Shown piece after piece: positions 15,949-25,049 of a stretch of DNA of 64,000 bases. The stretch's first letter is position 1. Each line of letters opens with the position of its first letter. Under the pieces are notes generated by a model. That model worked only from the letters and a program-made list of their open reading frames with translations. It was not told the DNA's origin and did not search any database. The DNA comes from Ruminococcus sp. (GTDB lineage: Bacteria > Bacillota > Clostridia > Oscillospirales > Ruminococcaceae), in contig JAFZRF010000003.1 of assembly GCA_017620025.1 (NCBI GenBank), positions 62,001 through 126,000 on the forward strand. Reading direction: 5' to 3'. The position numbers and the translations under genes are program-made.

Positions 15949-17160
15949 ATGGATGTACGTATCTCTCCCTCTGTATTAAAAGGACACGTCGATATCCCGG
16001 CATCAAAGAGCTGTGCTCACCGTGCGCTGATATGTGCGGCGCTCGCTGACGGAGTATCTCAACTGACCGGCGTTTCGATGTCCGATGATATATATGCAAC
16101 TATAGGAGCAATGACGGCTCTCGGCGCATCATTTGAAGTTGACGGCACAGACGTTACCGTAACAGGTATCTCTTCAGTGCCGGCGGCTGCTGATATTGAC
16201 TGCTGTGAGAGCGGTTCCACACTTCGTTTCATAATACCCATAGCTGCCGCACTCGGTGCAGACAGCATATTCCGGGGCAGGGGAAGGCTCCCGCAGCGCC
16301 CCATAGACATTTACAAGCGTGAGCTTTCCGCTCACGGCGTTACCTTCACAGAGCCGGAGATGCCCTACAGCATCACGGGCAGGCTCACCGGCGGAAGGTT
16401 TGAGATGGAGGGCAATGTCTCATCTCAGTTCATAACCGGACTTCTCTTTGCTCTTCCTCTGCTTGACGTGGACTCTGAGATAGTCCTCACCTCAAAGCTT
16501 GAATCACGTCCCTATGTGGACATAACCATAGATATGCTCAGGCGCTTCGGAGTTACAGCCGAGGACAACGGCTCGGGTTTCCGCATCGCCGGAGGACAGC
16601 ATTACCGCCCGTGTGATATGCACATCGAGGGCGATTACTCACAGGCAGCCTTCTTCTGCGTTGCGAATGCCATCGGCTCAGACGTGGATATGGGCAACCT
16701 TGACCCTGACAGCGTACAGGGCGACAAAGCGATACTGGAACTCACAGCAGGCGGGAATGCCGGATTCAGCGCAGACTGCTCCGATATCCCCGACCTTGTG
16801 CCGATACTGTCTGTCCTTGCGGCATACAGCACCGGACGATCTGTAATATACAACGCAGCAAGACTGAAGATCAAGGAGAGCGACCGCCTTGAGGCTGTAT
16901 CGGCTATGCTGAACGGTCTCGGAGGAAATGTCACTGTTACCGATGACGGCCTTATCATCGAGCCGTTGGGACAGCTTACCGGAGGAACGGTAGACAGCTT
17001 CGGCGATCACCGTATAGTTATGGCAGCTGCCATTGCAGCGCTCGGCTGCTCCGGCGATGTCGTGATAACGGGCGCAGAGGCGGTAAAGAAGTCCTATCCC
17101 GGATTCTTCAGCGACTACACCAGTCTCGGAGGAAAGATCAATGTCAGCGATATGGAATGA
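15949..17160 (+). CDS. aroA: 3-phosphoshikimate 1-carboxyvinyltransferase (EPSP synthase)
   Basis: 403 residues. It joins phosphoenolpyruvate to shikimate 3-phosphate. Hallmarks: PASKSCAHRALICAAL near the N-terminus, ESGSTLRFIIPIAAAL, RGRGRLPQRPI and the C-terminal SFGDHRIVMAAAIAAL. It starts 2 nt after the aroB stop. The sequence is of the somewhat shorter type seen in many clostridia (E. coli AroA has ~427 residues). Confidence 0.96.
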   Translation: MDVRISPSVLKGHVDIPASKSCAHRALICAALADGVSQLTGVSMSDDIYATIGAMTALGASFEVDGTDVTVTGISSVPAAADIDCCESGSTLRFIIPIAAALGADSIFRGRGRLPQRPIDIYKRELSAHGVTFTEPEMPYSITGRLTGGRFEMEGNVSSQFITGLLFALPLLDVDSEIVLTSKLESRPYVDITIDMLRRFGVTAEDNGSGFRIAGGQHYRPCDMHIEGDYSQAAFFCVANAIGSDVDMGNLDPDSVQGDKAILELTAGGNAGFSADCSDIPDLVPILSVLAAYSTGRSVIYNAARLKIKESDRLEAVSAMLNGLGGNVTVTDDGLIIEPLGQLTGGTVDSFGDHRIVMAAAIAALGCSGDVVITGAEAVKKSYPGFFSDYTSLGGKINVSDME

Positions 17161-18169
17161 TCGTATCAGGATATCATTCTTCGGTGAAGCGGAGGCTCCG
17201 ATCACGGGAGTCACTATCGAAGGACTTCCGGCAGGAGAATCGGTAAACGCCGAGGAGATAGCCGCATTCATGGCCAGAAGAAGCCCTGCGGCCTGTCCGG
17301 ATAAAACGGTATCACGGGCAACTCCCCGTATCATGTCGGGCATAGAGAACGACCGCACCACAGGCGGCTCGCTCTGTGCGATGTTCCAGAACAGACAGCC
17401 TCTGAAGAAGGAAATGCCGGAGCTTTCACGCCTTGAACGTCCCGGCTGCGCCGATTATACCGGAGCAGTACGCTACAGGGGCTTTGATGACGTGTACGAA
17501 CGCACACGCCTTACGGAGCGCATTACAGCACCGCTCTGCTTTGCCGGTTCGGTATGCGCACAGATACTCGCAAGACGAGGCATACACACAGGAGCGCATA
17601 TACTGCAGCTCCATCATATAAAAGACAATCCCTTCGACCGTGTCGCACTCAGCCGTGAGGCTGTGCTCAGCATACGTGAGAAGGAGTTCCCGGTCATAAA
17701 TGACCGCAAGGGCTGGCAGATGATATCGGACCTTGAAAAGGCACAGGCAGCCGGCGAGACACTCGGCGGCATAGTGGAGTGCGCCTCGGTGAATGTACCC
17801 GCAGGCGTTGGCTCACCTGTGTTCAACGGACTCGATACAGCCATAGCACAGCTTATATTCGGAATCCCCGGAGTCAGGGGACTTGAATTCGGTTCCGGCT
17901 TCAGCTCGGCAAAGATGCTCGGCCGTCAGAACGCCGATGAGTTCTATGTGGACGACAGGGGATACGTGCTCACGAAGACGAACCACCACGGCGGAACGCT
18001 CGGCGGCATATCCACAGGTATGCCCGTGACGCTCAATGTTGCCTTTGATCCGCTTCGTGCCGACGGCACAGGCAGGGTCAGCACAGTGCCCGGCGCAGTT
18101 CCCTGCGTTGAAGCAGCCGTCAGTATAGCTCTGCTCAGCCTTATGCTTGATTATCCCAATTTCAGTTAG
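17141..18169 (+). CDS. aroC: Chorismate synthase
   Basis: 342 residues. It forms chorismate from EPSP and needs reduced FMN. The N-terminus has RISFFGEAEAPITGVTIEGL, which varies the usual GESHG stretch to GEAEA; the two conserved later blocks RPGCADYTGAVRYRGFDD and RQNADEF/NHHGGTLGGIS are present. It overlaps aroA by 20 nt and has its own GGAGGA site within aroA. The change of the His in the first motif (GxSHG to GEAEA) is notable, since that His takes part in flavin chemistry in the family. Confidence 0.93.
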   Translation: MSAIWNDRIRISFFGEAEAPITGVTIEGLPAGESVNAEEIAAFMARRSPAACPDKTVSRATPRIMSGIENDRTTGGSLCAMFQNRQPLKKEMPELSRLERPGCADYTGAVRYRGFDDVYERTRLTERITAPLCFAGSVCAQILARRGIHTGAHILQLHHIKDNPFDRVALSREAVLSIREKEFPVINDRKGWQMISDLEKAQAAGETLGGIVECASVNVPAGVGSPVFNGLDTAIAQLIFGIPGVRGLEFGSGFSSAKMLGRQNADEFYVDDRGYVLTKTNHHGGTLGGISTGMPVTLNVAFDPLRADGTGRVSTVPGAVPCVEAAVSIALLSLMLDYPNFS

Positions 18170-18186
18170 TTCTCTCAGGTGATATT

Positions 18187-18777
18187 ATGCAGGATGAAAA
18201 CATCTTCAAAATGTCAGAGCTCGCAGACACGGAGATAAGCGACGTACCTACGCTGAATATACTCCTGTGTTATCTGCTCTATAAAACAGACCGCCCGGTC
18301 GGTACCGAGCAGCTTTATGATATAGCTGTCAGCACCGGGGTGGTGAACATATTCTCGTATCAGGATTCCGTGGATTACCTGCTCACGAACGGTCTCATCA
18401 GTCTTCAAAGCGGAGAGGACGGCGACTGCTACGTGCTGGAGCCAAAGGGTTTAGCCTGTGCAGAGCAGCTCAAGAAGTACGCTCCGAAATCCTACCGTGA
18501 CAAGCTGGTGCTTGCGGCGCTGAAATACTTCGCCGGCATCAAGTCGAGGCAGGAGGTAAAGGTCAGCTACATACCGCTTGAGAAGGGCTGTTACGTGCAG
18601 GTGAGATGTCCCGACCAGAACGGCGACCTGATGGATCTCAAGCTGTTTGCTCCGGATATGGAACAGGCACAGCTTATCGGCGATAAGATCATGCTTGATC
18701 CGGTCGGCTTCTACGGCAGGATCATCGATCTGGTACTCTCCAACAAGGAGGTGTCCTATGATCTTACAGATAACTGA
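18187..18777 (+). CDS. DUF4364 family protein
   Basis: 196 residues, soluble. The N-terminal ~80 residues look like a winged-helix fold (ILLCYLLYKTDRPVGTEQLYDIA, SYQDSVDYLLTNGLI). The family is found in clostridia and is of unknown function; a DNA-binding role is inferred. It lies 17 nt after aroC with an AGGTGAT site and is probably in the same transcript. Confidence 0.85.
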   Translation: MQDENIFKMSELADTEISDVPTLNILLCYLLYKTDRPVGTEQLYDIAVSTGVVNIFSYQDSVDYLLTNGLISLQSGEDGDCYVLEPKGLACAEQLKKYAPKSYRDKLVLAALKYFAGIKSRQEVKVSYIPLEKGCYVQVRCPDQNGDLMDLKLFAPDMEQAQLIGDKIMLDPVGFYGRIIDLVLSNKEVSYDLTDN

Positions 18778-18940
18778 GATGCTCGCATTCGGTGTAGGCG
18801 CACCTGCCATAGTGCTGATGGTGCTGCTGTTCATCGCCGCATCCGTGACCTCAGGCATCATCGCATACCGTATGCGTATAAAGAATCTCGGCATCGCTCC
18901 GAAGGAAGAGAAGGACGATACCGGGGAAGACGATAAATAG
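18759..18940 (+). CDS. Small single-pass membrane protein
   Basis: 60 residues. One long hydrophobic helix (~8-35) is followed by a basic turn (YRMRIKNLG) and an acidic tail (EEKDDTGEDDK). The ATG at 18759 overlaps the end of the DUF4364 gene by 19 nt and is preceded by AAGGAGG. Not recognised; expression is supported by the strong ribosome site and the overlap. Confidence 0.65.
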
Positions 18941-18969
18941 TTCCCGCACCGAATGACGGAGGTGATACT

Positions 18970-19254
18970 GTGTACAGAGACATCATCATGTTCCACGATT
19001 CGCAGTTTGCCGGCTGGTATCCTCTTGAAGTGATAGAGGATAACCTTGCCGAGTACCGCCGCAATGCCGAGAAGCTTGCGGAGGAGATAGACTGGGATGA
19101 GTGCGTGGTATACAGTATATTCCGTTACGGCGCAGAAAACCAGACGATAATATCAGCAGATTTCATGCTGCTCCGTATGCCCTACAGGAGATACCTGAAG
19201 CTGTATTCGGAGCTTTCGAGAGACTGCCGGATATTCTTTACCCGTAACAGATGA
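18970..19254 (+). CDS. Hypothetical protein
   Basis: 94 residues, soluble, rich in aromatic and acidic residues (HDSQFAGWYPLEVIEDNLAEY). Start is GTG at 18970 after GGAGGTGAT. I do not recognise a family. It sits between the small membrane protein and a secreted dockerin protein, in the same direction with short gaps, so the same transcript is likely. Confidence 0.65.
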   Translation: MYRDIIMFHDSQFAGWYPLEVIEDNLAEYRRNAEKLAEEIDWDECVVYSIFRYGAENQTIISADFMLLRMPYRRYLKLYSELSRDCRIFFTRNR

Positions 19255-19268
19255 AAGGAAAGATACAG

Positions 19269-20111
19269 ATGAGGATAGCAAGGATAATCGCAGCAGCATC
19301 TGCCGCCGCAGTTCTGTCTGCATCGCTCCCGCTCGGCACAGTTGCAGCGGATGCGAAGTACTGCCGCCTTACGCTTCTTGACTTTGACGGCAACGAGATG
19401 GGTCATCTTACGGTTCTTGAGGGTGAACCGATAGTTGATACTCTTCTTGAATCTATAGACACGGATAGCCTGCATTCATTCATCGGCACTAATACCGAGA
19501 TGGGATTCAGCTCATGGAGCGAGCATCCGAATGCTCTCACCGAGAACTTCACAGTACAGGCGCTCTACCGCAAAATGACTATTTCCCTTGAGAATATGCC
19601 CTCAAAGACCGAATACTTCGACAACTACGGCGATATCGATCTCAGCGGGCTGACAGTCATCATCACATCGGAGATACAGCTCCCCGAGAAGGACGCCAAC
19701 GGCAAATACATGATAGAGAGGGATATAACGAATATCAGTTCTGCCTGTACCACCAAGCCGGAGAACCTTCAGACAGCATTTGCCTCCGGCAATACAGCAA
19801 CTGTAAATGTATACCCTATATCGAGCGAGAAATCCATAGCCACATACGAGATCAGTTATTTCCCGTATGCCGGTGACGCAGATATGGACGGCCATGTCAC
19901 CTCGGCCGATGCGTCCTATATCCTGAGCGTTTACTCAGCGCTTGCAACAGGAAATACCGTTACATATGCCGCCACTCAGAAGAAGAGGATGGATGTTGAC
20001 GGAAACGGCAGGATAGAACCCGCCGATGCCTCGCTTGTGCTTGGCTTCTATGCAAATGCTTCCGTTGAGGAGCATCCCACATGGAAGAAAGTGCTTGAAA
20101 CGGGACAGTAA
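19269..20111 (+). CDS. Secreted dockerin-containing protein without recognised catalytic domain
   Basis: 280 residues. A signal peptide (~1-26) is followed by ~100 residues of unknown fold and a bacterial Ig-like stretch (~115-200; KTEYFDNYGDIDLSGLTV is typical of Big_3-like repeats). The C-terminal dockerin (~205-265) has two calcium loops, DADMDGHVTSAD and DVDGNGRIEPAD. It should attach to a cohesin of a cellulosome or cell-surface scaffold. The ATG at 19269 follows GAAAGGAAAG; an ATG at 19251 overlaps the previous stop but has no site. Its place behind the aro genes is unexpected for a cellulosome component. Confidence 0.82.
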   Translation: MRIARIIAAASAAAVLSASLPLGTVAADAKYCRLTLLDFDGNEMGHLTVLEGEPIVDTLLESIDTDSLHSFIGTNTEMGFSSWSEHPNALTENFTVQALYRKMTISLENMPSKTEYFDNYGDIDLSGLTVIITSEIQLPEKDANGKYMIERDITNISSACTTKPENLQTAFASGNTATVNVYPISSEKSIATYEISYFPYAGDADMDGHVTSADASYILSVYSALATGNTVTYAATQKKRMDVDGNGRIEPADASLVLGFYANASVEEHPTWKKVLETGQ

Positions 20112-20131
20112 AATAACAGAATAAGGACTTA

Positions 20132-20172
20132 GCCGGTATATCCCGCATCAGCTGCGGATATACCGGCATTTT
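20132..20172 (+). terminator. Terminator after dockerin protein
   Basis: A 12-bp stem (20132-20143 with 20156-20167) and then ATTTTTG. It ends the aroB-to-dockerin transcript. Confidence 0.82.
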
Positions 20173-20440
20173 TGTGCTCGCATGGAACGATCGTGGAATG
20201 TTGTATATATGTATTTGTACACTGTATTGCTGATGTACCGACAAATTGTATATATGAATTTCCGGCGAAAAAGTGCGATGTGATTAAAATAACGTATTAT
20301 AGGCGAAATCGCCTTGTCTGATTAAAAATATTTGTCTGACAACTTATTCACTTTTTACACCTAATCTTCATTTTGTCGGTTGAAAAAAACTGTATAATTT
20401 GTTAGTATTAAATCAGAGAAAAATTTTGGGAGGCGTTCCT
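20173..20440 (+). promoter_or_regulatory. Upstream region of the GH43 gene with direct repeats
   Basis: AT-rich, no gene. TTGTATATATG occurs twice, at 20201-20211 and 20246-20256, 45 nt apart, which could be a regulator site. TATAAT at 20393-20398 is a possible -10 box but has no good -35 at the normal distance, suggesting an activator-dependent promoter. AGGAGGCG-like GGGAGGCG precedes the GH43 start. Confidence 0.4.
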
Positions 20441-22846
20441 ATGAACAAAAATAACATTTTCAGGAGGGTCGTGTCATGTACAGCAGCGGCGATAATGCTG
20501 TGTACATCGGTATCCTTCCCGAGTGCCGTACAGGCAGAGGCAGCCGGTACAGCAACAGTAGCAAACCCGATCATATGGTCAGATGTACCCGATGATGATG
20601 TAATTCGTGTAGGCGACACCTATTACATGGTCAGCACAACGATGTTCTTCAGCCCGGGCGCTCCGATCATGAAGTCAAATGATCTTGTATCGTGGGAGAT
20701 CTGCAACTACGTCTATGACACCCTCGCTGACGGAGATGTACAGAACCTCACCAACGGAAAGCATGATTACTCTCACGGCCAGTGGGCAACGAGCCTGAGA
20801 TACCATGACGGATACTACTATGTATTCTTCGGAAGCTACGGCACAAACAAATCCTACATCTACAAGACGGACGATCTCGAGAACGGCACATGGACTCGCA
20901 GTGAGCTGAACGGTATGTATCACGATGCTTCCATGATCTTCGACGACGACGGCAGAAATTACCTGGTCTACGGCGGAAACGGCGAGATCAAGATCAAGGA
21001 GTTCAACTCCGAGATGACAGATTTCAAGTGGGGCGGTCTTGACAAGACAATATTCAGAACAGGCCTCACAGGACTCGCAGGTGAGGGTTCGCATATCCAG
21101 AAGATAGGCGATTACTACTATGTATTCATCATCGCATGGCCGAACGGCGCACCCCGTACAGAGTACTGCTACCGCAGCAAGAGCATTGACGGCCCCTATG
21201 AGGGCAAGATCGTGCTCCAGTCCGGCGTAGGCTCCTACGGAAGCGGCGTTGCACAGGGCGGTATCGTTGATACTCCCGACGGCAAGTGGTACGGTCTGCT
21301 CTTCCAGGATCACGGCGCTGTAGGCCGTATCCCCGTACTCGTTCCCGTAACATGGCAGGACGGCTGGCCGATGATGGGCGTAAACGGCAAGGCTCCGATA
21401 CAGCTCGATATCGATACCTCCTACAAGGGAACCTTCCTTGCAAAGGATGACGATTTCAGCTACGCCGAGAACAAGCTTGCCCTCGAATGGCAGTGGAATC
21501 ACAACCCCGATAACAAGTCATGGTCAGTTACCGAGCGTGAGGGCTGGCTGAGACTGAAAAACAACAATATAGCAGCAAGTCTGCTTCATGCCCGCAATAC
21601 CCTCACAATGAGGACAGAAGGCCCCGGCTGTTCAAGCGTCGTAAAGCTTGATGCATCGAATATGAAGCCCGGCGACCGTGCAGGTCTTTCGGCCTTCCAG
21701 CGTTCTTACGGACAGGTCGGCGTACTTGTTGCGGATGACGGCTCCAAGAAGGTATATATGGCAAACAACGGCAATACAAGTACCGATAACGTGCTTGATG
21801 CCCGTGACAATATCGTTGAGCAGGTTAATATGTCCGGCGACGAGGTATACCTCAAGGTCGAGTTCAAGTTCGCCAACGTAGGCAGCGACCTCAGCGCAGG
21901 CAACAATATCGACAAGGCCAACTTCTTCTATTCCTTCGACGGCAGCAACTGGACGAAGATAGGCAAGGAGCTCGGCATGAGCTATGACCTCAAGCTCTTC
22001 ACAGGCTACAGAAGCGGTATCTACAGCTATCCTACCAAGACTACAGGCGGATATGCAGATTTCGACTTCTTTGACTACGAGAGAGAGGAATGGAACTCAC
22101 CTGTTATAGTTGAGCCCGATGAAAACGGCTGCTGGTTCCGCAGCAACTTCGAGAAGGGCATGGACGGCTGGGCAGGCAGAGGCGGAGCAACTGTTGCTGC
22201 TTCATCTGACGAGTTCTTTGAAGGCAGCAAGTCTGCAGCAGTCACCGGCAGAGAGAGCTCATGGCAGGGCATAACAAAAACTCTCGGCGGAGTATTCAAG
22301 GCAGGCGAGACCTACAGCTTCAGCGCAAACGTAAAGTCCTTCGGCTCTGATGATGAAGAGTTCTACATGAAACTCGAATATACCGGTGCCGACGAAGAAG
22401 TACATTACGATCCGGTTGCTGAAGGTATCGCAAAGGAAGGCAAGTGGATACAGCTTTCCAACACAAGCTATACCATCCCCGCAGATGCTACGAATATGCA
22501 CCTGTATATCGAGACAGCCGAGTCTGATACAAGCTTCTATGTGGACGATATCGCAGGAGCAGTTTCAGGCACTGTTATCCCCGGTGCAGAGCCTCCCGAG
22601 AAACAAGCATTACCAGGTGATATCAACGATGACGGCGTAGTTGATACATTCGATCTGATCCCCGCCAGAAGAGCTCTTATTATTGACGGAACTCAGTTTG
22701 CATCCAAGAAGGCATTCAAAGCGGCAGACGTAAACGGCGACGGTGAGTACGGTGTAGCCGACCTTGTACAGATACAGGAATTCCTGCTTGGCAAGATAAC
22801 TGTATTCACCTTCGAACCCCATATAATAACAATTGATATCGATTAA
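20441..22846 (+). CDS. Secreted GH43 enzyme with CBM22-like module and dockerin
   Basis: 801 residues. Signal peptide ~1-33. The GH43 five-bladed propeller (~40-340) shows the three acidic residues: Asp51 (base, in DVPDDDV), Asp161 (in YHDAS) and Glu214 (acid, in GEGSH). A second beta-sandwich (~345-550) is typical of GH43 beta-xylosidase/arabinofuranosidase types. A CBM22/CBM4_9-like module follows (~555-705), then a dockerin (~724-788; GDINDDGVVDTFD and DVNGDGEYGVAD). Likely acts on xylan side chains or xylo-oligosaccharides in a cellulosome. The ATG at 20441 follows GGGAGGCG. The CBM-dockerin unit is closely related to the one in the CE1 esterase at 59701. Confidence 0.9.
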   Translation: MNKNNIFRRVVSCTAAAIMLCTSVSFPSAVQAEAAGTATVANPIIWSDVPDDDVIRVGDTYYMVSTTMFFSPGAPIMKSNDLVSWEICNYVYDTLADGDVQNLTNGKHDYSHGQWATSLRYHDGYYYVFFGSYGTNKSYIYKTDDLENGTWTRSELNGMYHDASMIFDDDGRNYLVYGGNGEIKIKEFNSEMTDFKWGGLDKTIFRTGLTGLAGEGSHIQKIGDYYYVFIIAWPNGAPRTEYCYRSKSIDGPYEGKIVLQSGVGSYGSGVAQGGIVDTPDGKWYGLLFQDHGAVGRIPVLVPVTWQDGWPMMGVNGKAPIQLDIDTSYKGTFLAKDDDFSYAENKLALEWQWNHNPDNKSWSVTEREGWLRLKNNNIAASLLHARNTLTMRTEGPGCSSVVKLDASNMKPGDRAGLSAFQRSYGQVGVLVADDGSKKVYMANNGNTSTDNVLDARDNIVEQVNMSGDEVYLKVEFKFANVGSDLSAGNNIDKANFFYSFDGSNWTKIGKELGMSYDLKLFTGYRSGIYSYPTKTTGGYADFDFFDYEREEWNSPVIVEPDENGCWFRSNFEKGMDGWAGRGGATVAASSDEFFEGSKSAAVTGRESSWQGITKTLGGVFKAGETYSFSANVKSFGSDDEEFYMKLEYTGADEEVHYDPVAEGIAKEGKWIQLSNTSYTIPADATNMHLYIETAESDTSFYVDDIAGAVSGTVIPGAEPPEKQALPGDINDDGVVDTFDLIPARRALIIDGTQFASKKAFKAADVNGDGEYGVADLVQIQEFLLGKITVFTFEPHIITIDID

Positions 22847-22881
22847 CCCCCCTTTTAATATAACCCCCCCCGATAAAGAAT

Positions 22882-22920
22882 GACCCGGAACAGTACGAAA
22901 GTACATTCCGGGTCTTCTTT
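22882..22920. terminator. Terminator after GH43 gene
   Basis: A 9-bp stem (22882-22890 with 22906-22914) with an inner GTAC/GTAC stem, then TTCTTTAT. It also overlaps the stop codon of the convergent flavodoxin-like gene. Confidence 0.75.
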
Positions 22921-23458
22921 ATATCTTATTGCAGAAATCAGTTATTCTGTCAGCGTACTGTTCAACGTCGCTTTTGTACTCAACACCGCACAGACCGAGG
23001 CTGCCGGAGGACTCTATCTCCATGTGGCCGTAGAAGTGCTCTATCGTCTGTATGATCTTCTCACATTCGTGCATACCCGGTCCGGTGCGCAGAGCTACGG
23101 AGTAGCCCTTCTTTCCTCTTCTGAGGCTTGCGTGCGGTTCATGGGTATTGCACCACGGAGTACACCTGTCGATAAAGGCCTTGAACTGCCCCGGTACGTC
23201 TGCCCAGTATGAAGGAGATACCGCAACTATGATGTCTGCATCTTCAAATTCATTGATGATACGGTCAAAACCGTCATGCTGAACGCATACAGCCGTGTTA
23301 TGGCATGACCGGCAGCCTTTGCAGAAGGCAAAGCTGTAATCATCGATACATATGCTTCTGACTGAATATCTTTCAGCGAGTTCAGCAGAGATTATACGTG
23401 TGATCTCAGCGGTCGCTCCGTCCCTTATGGGGCTGCAGTTGATAACGAGTGCATTCAT
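22919..23458 (-). CDS. Flavodoxin-like NAD(P)H-dependent FMN oxidoreductase
   Basis: 179 residues. The N-terminus MNALVINCSPIRDGATAEI is the FMN phosphate loop of the NADPH-dependent FMN reductase/flavodoxin-like fold; SPSYWADVPGQFKAFIDRC is the second flavin contact. A cysteine group CKGCRSCHNTAVC (~62-74) is common in clostridial members that carry or sense iron-sulfur clusters. The ATG at 23458 has a better distance to GGAGG than an in-frame ATG 6 nt upstream. Substrate unknown. Confidence 0.88.
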   Translation of the reverse strand: MNALVINCSPIRDGATAEITRIISAELAERYSVRSICIDDYSFAFCKGCRSCHNTAVCVQHDGFDRIINEFEDADIIVAVSPSYWADVPGQFKAFIDRCTPWCNTHEPHASLRRGKKGYSVALRTGPGMHECEKIIQTIEHFYGHMEIESSGSLGLCGVEYKSDVEQYADRITDFCNKI

Positions 23459-23576
23459 ATACATACCTCCGATATAATATTTAAACCCTATTATAATACA
23501 TATTATTTCAGATGTCAACAGAGCGGATTAAATAATGCCGAATTACAGGAAAAGCGCCGATTCTTCCGTTTTCGTC

Positions 23577-23605
23577 TTGCAATTTGTTATCAAAAGATGT
23601 ATAAT
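23577..23605 (+). promoter_or_regulatory. SigA promoter of the MATE-Nudix pair
   Basis: TTGCAA at 23577-23582, 17-nt spacer, TATAAT at 23600-23605; ~30 nt before the MATE start. Confidence 0.73.
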
Positions 23606-23636
23606 GTTATAGTAATATGCAAAAGGTGGTATTTAA

Positions 23637-25034
23637 ATGGAAGGAAAGAATACTAAAGAGAATCCGTTGGGTACGGAGGCGGTCTCCCGGCTGATGATAA
23701 GGTTTGCCGTACCGAGCATTATCGGTATGCTGGTAAGTGCGCTGTACAATATCGTCGATCAGCTGTTTATCGGCCAGACGGTAGGCCCTAACGGAAATGC
23801 GGCGACAAATGTTGCCTTCCCGTTCACAACTGCCTGTATGGCAGTAGCACTGCTTCTCGGTATAGGCGGTGCATCATGCTTCAATCTTACTCTCGGAATG
23901 GGTGATAAAAAGAAAGCCGGATACTATGCCGGAAATGCACTGAGTATGCTGATGATAAGCGGACTCGTGATATCAGCTGTGACATTCACATTCCTGACTC
24001 CTCTGCTAAGGCTGTTCGGTGCGCCTGATGAGGTTCTGCCGTATGCACAGGAATATGTGCGGATAACGGCAATAGGCTTTCCGTTCCTGATACTCACGAC
24101 CGGAGGAGGACACATTATCCGAGCAGACGGAAGCCCGAGAATGACAATGGCCTGCAATCTTGTGGGTGCATTCGTGAATACGGCTCTTGATGCTCTTTTT
24201 GTAATGGTGTTCCGCTGGGGAATGACAGGAGCAGCTGCTGCTACAGTCATCGGACAGGTCGTTTCAGCGATTATGGTGCTTGTGTATATACGCAAGTTCC
24301 GCACAGTAGAGCTCACAATGAAGCACTACAAGCCGAGGTGGGAGATAGTCGGCAGAGTCTGTTCAACGGGTATGGCCTCCTGCTTCAATCAGCTTGCCAT
24401 AGCACTTGTACAGATAGTGCTCAATAATTCACTGACACATTACGGAAAGCTCTCACAGTACGGAGAGTCAGATCCGCTTGCTGTAGCAGGAATAGTCATG
24501 AAGGTGAATATGATAGTATTTGCCATAGTGATCGGTCTTGCACAGGGTACACAGCCTATCGAGAGCTTCAACTACGGTGCAGAGAACTACAGCAGGGTAA
24601 AGAAGGCATACAGGCTTGCAGCCTTTACCGGCGCAGGCATATCCATTGTGGCATTCATACTTTTCCAGACCATACCGCGTCAGATACTTTCGCTCTTCGG
24701 AGAAGGAACGGAGACATATTTCGAGTTCGGAGTACGCTTCTTCCGTATCTTCCTCTTCTTCACCTGGATAAACTGTCTTCAGCCGATAACCTCAACCTTC
24801 TTCACCTCGATCGGAAAGCCGATAAAGGGCGTATTCCTCTCGCTCACAAGACAGATACTCTTCTTCATTCCGACACTGCTGATACTTCCGACGATAATGG
24901 GTATCGACGGAATCATATACACAGGCCCGACCGCAGACCTGCTTTCCGCTATAGTGGCGATAGTACTGGCTGCATATGAATTCAGGGCAATGAACAGACT
25001 TGCAAAGAAAGCGGAAGCAAAAGCCGCTCAGTAA
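23637..25034 (+). CDS. MATE-family multidrug/toxin efflux protein
   Basis: 465 residues, about twelve membrane helices in two related halves. The N-terminal PLGTEAVSRLMIRFAVPSII and LYNIVDQLFIGQ are typical of the clostridial DinF/NorM-like subgroup. It probably exports cationic compounds or metabolites in exchange for sodium or protons. The Nudix gene follows after 15 nt. Confidence 0.92.
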   Translation: MEGKNTKENPLGTEAVSRLMIRFAVPSIIGMLVSALYNIVDQLFIGQTVGPNGNAATNVAFPFTTACMAVALLLGIGGASCFNLTLGMGDKKKAGYYAGNALSMLMISGLVISAVTFTFLTPLLRLFGAPDEVLPYAQEYVRITAIGFPFLILTTGGGHIIRADGSPRMTMACNLVGAFVNTALDALFVMVFRWGMTGAAAATVIGQVVSAIMVLVYIRKFRTVELTMKHYKPRWEIVGRVCSTGMASCFNQLAIALVQIVLNNSLTHYGKLSQYGESDPLAVAGIVMKVNMIVFAIVIGLAQGTQPIESFNYGAENYSRVKKAYRLAAFTGAGISIVAFILFQTIPRQILSLFGEGTETYFEFGVRFFRIFLFFTWINCLQPITSTFFTSIGKPIKGVFLSLTRQILFFIPTLLILPTIMGIDGIIYTGPTADLLSAIVAIVLAAYEFRAMNRLAKKAEAKAAQ

Positions 25035-25049
25035 AAGGAAGGCGATACG

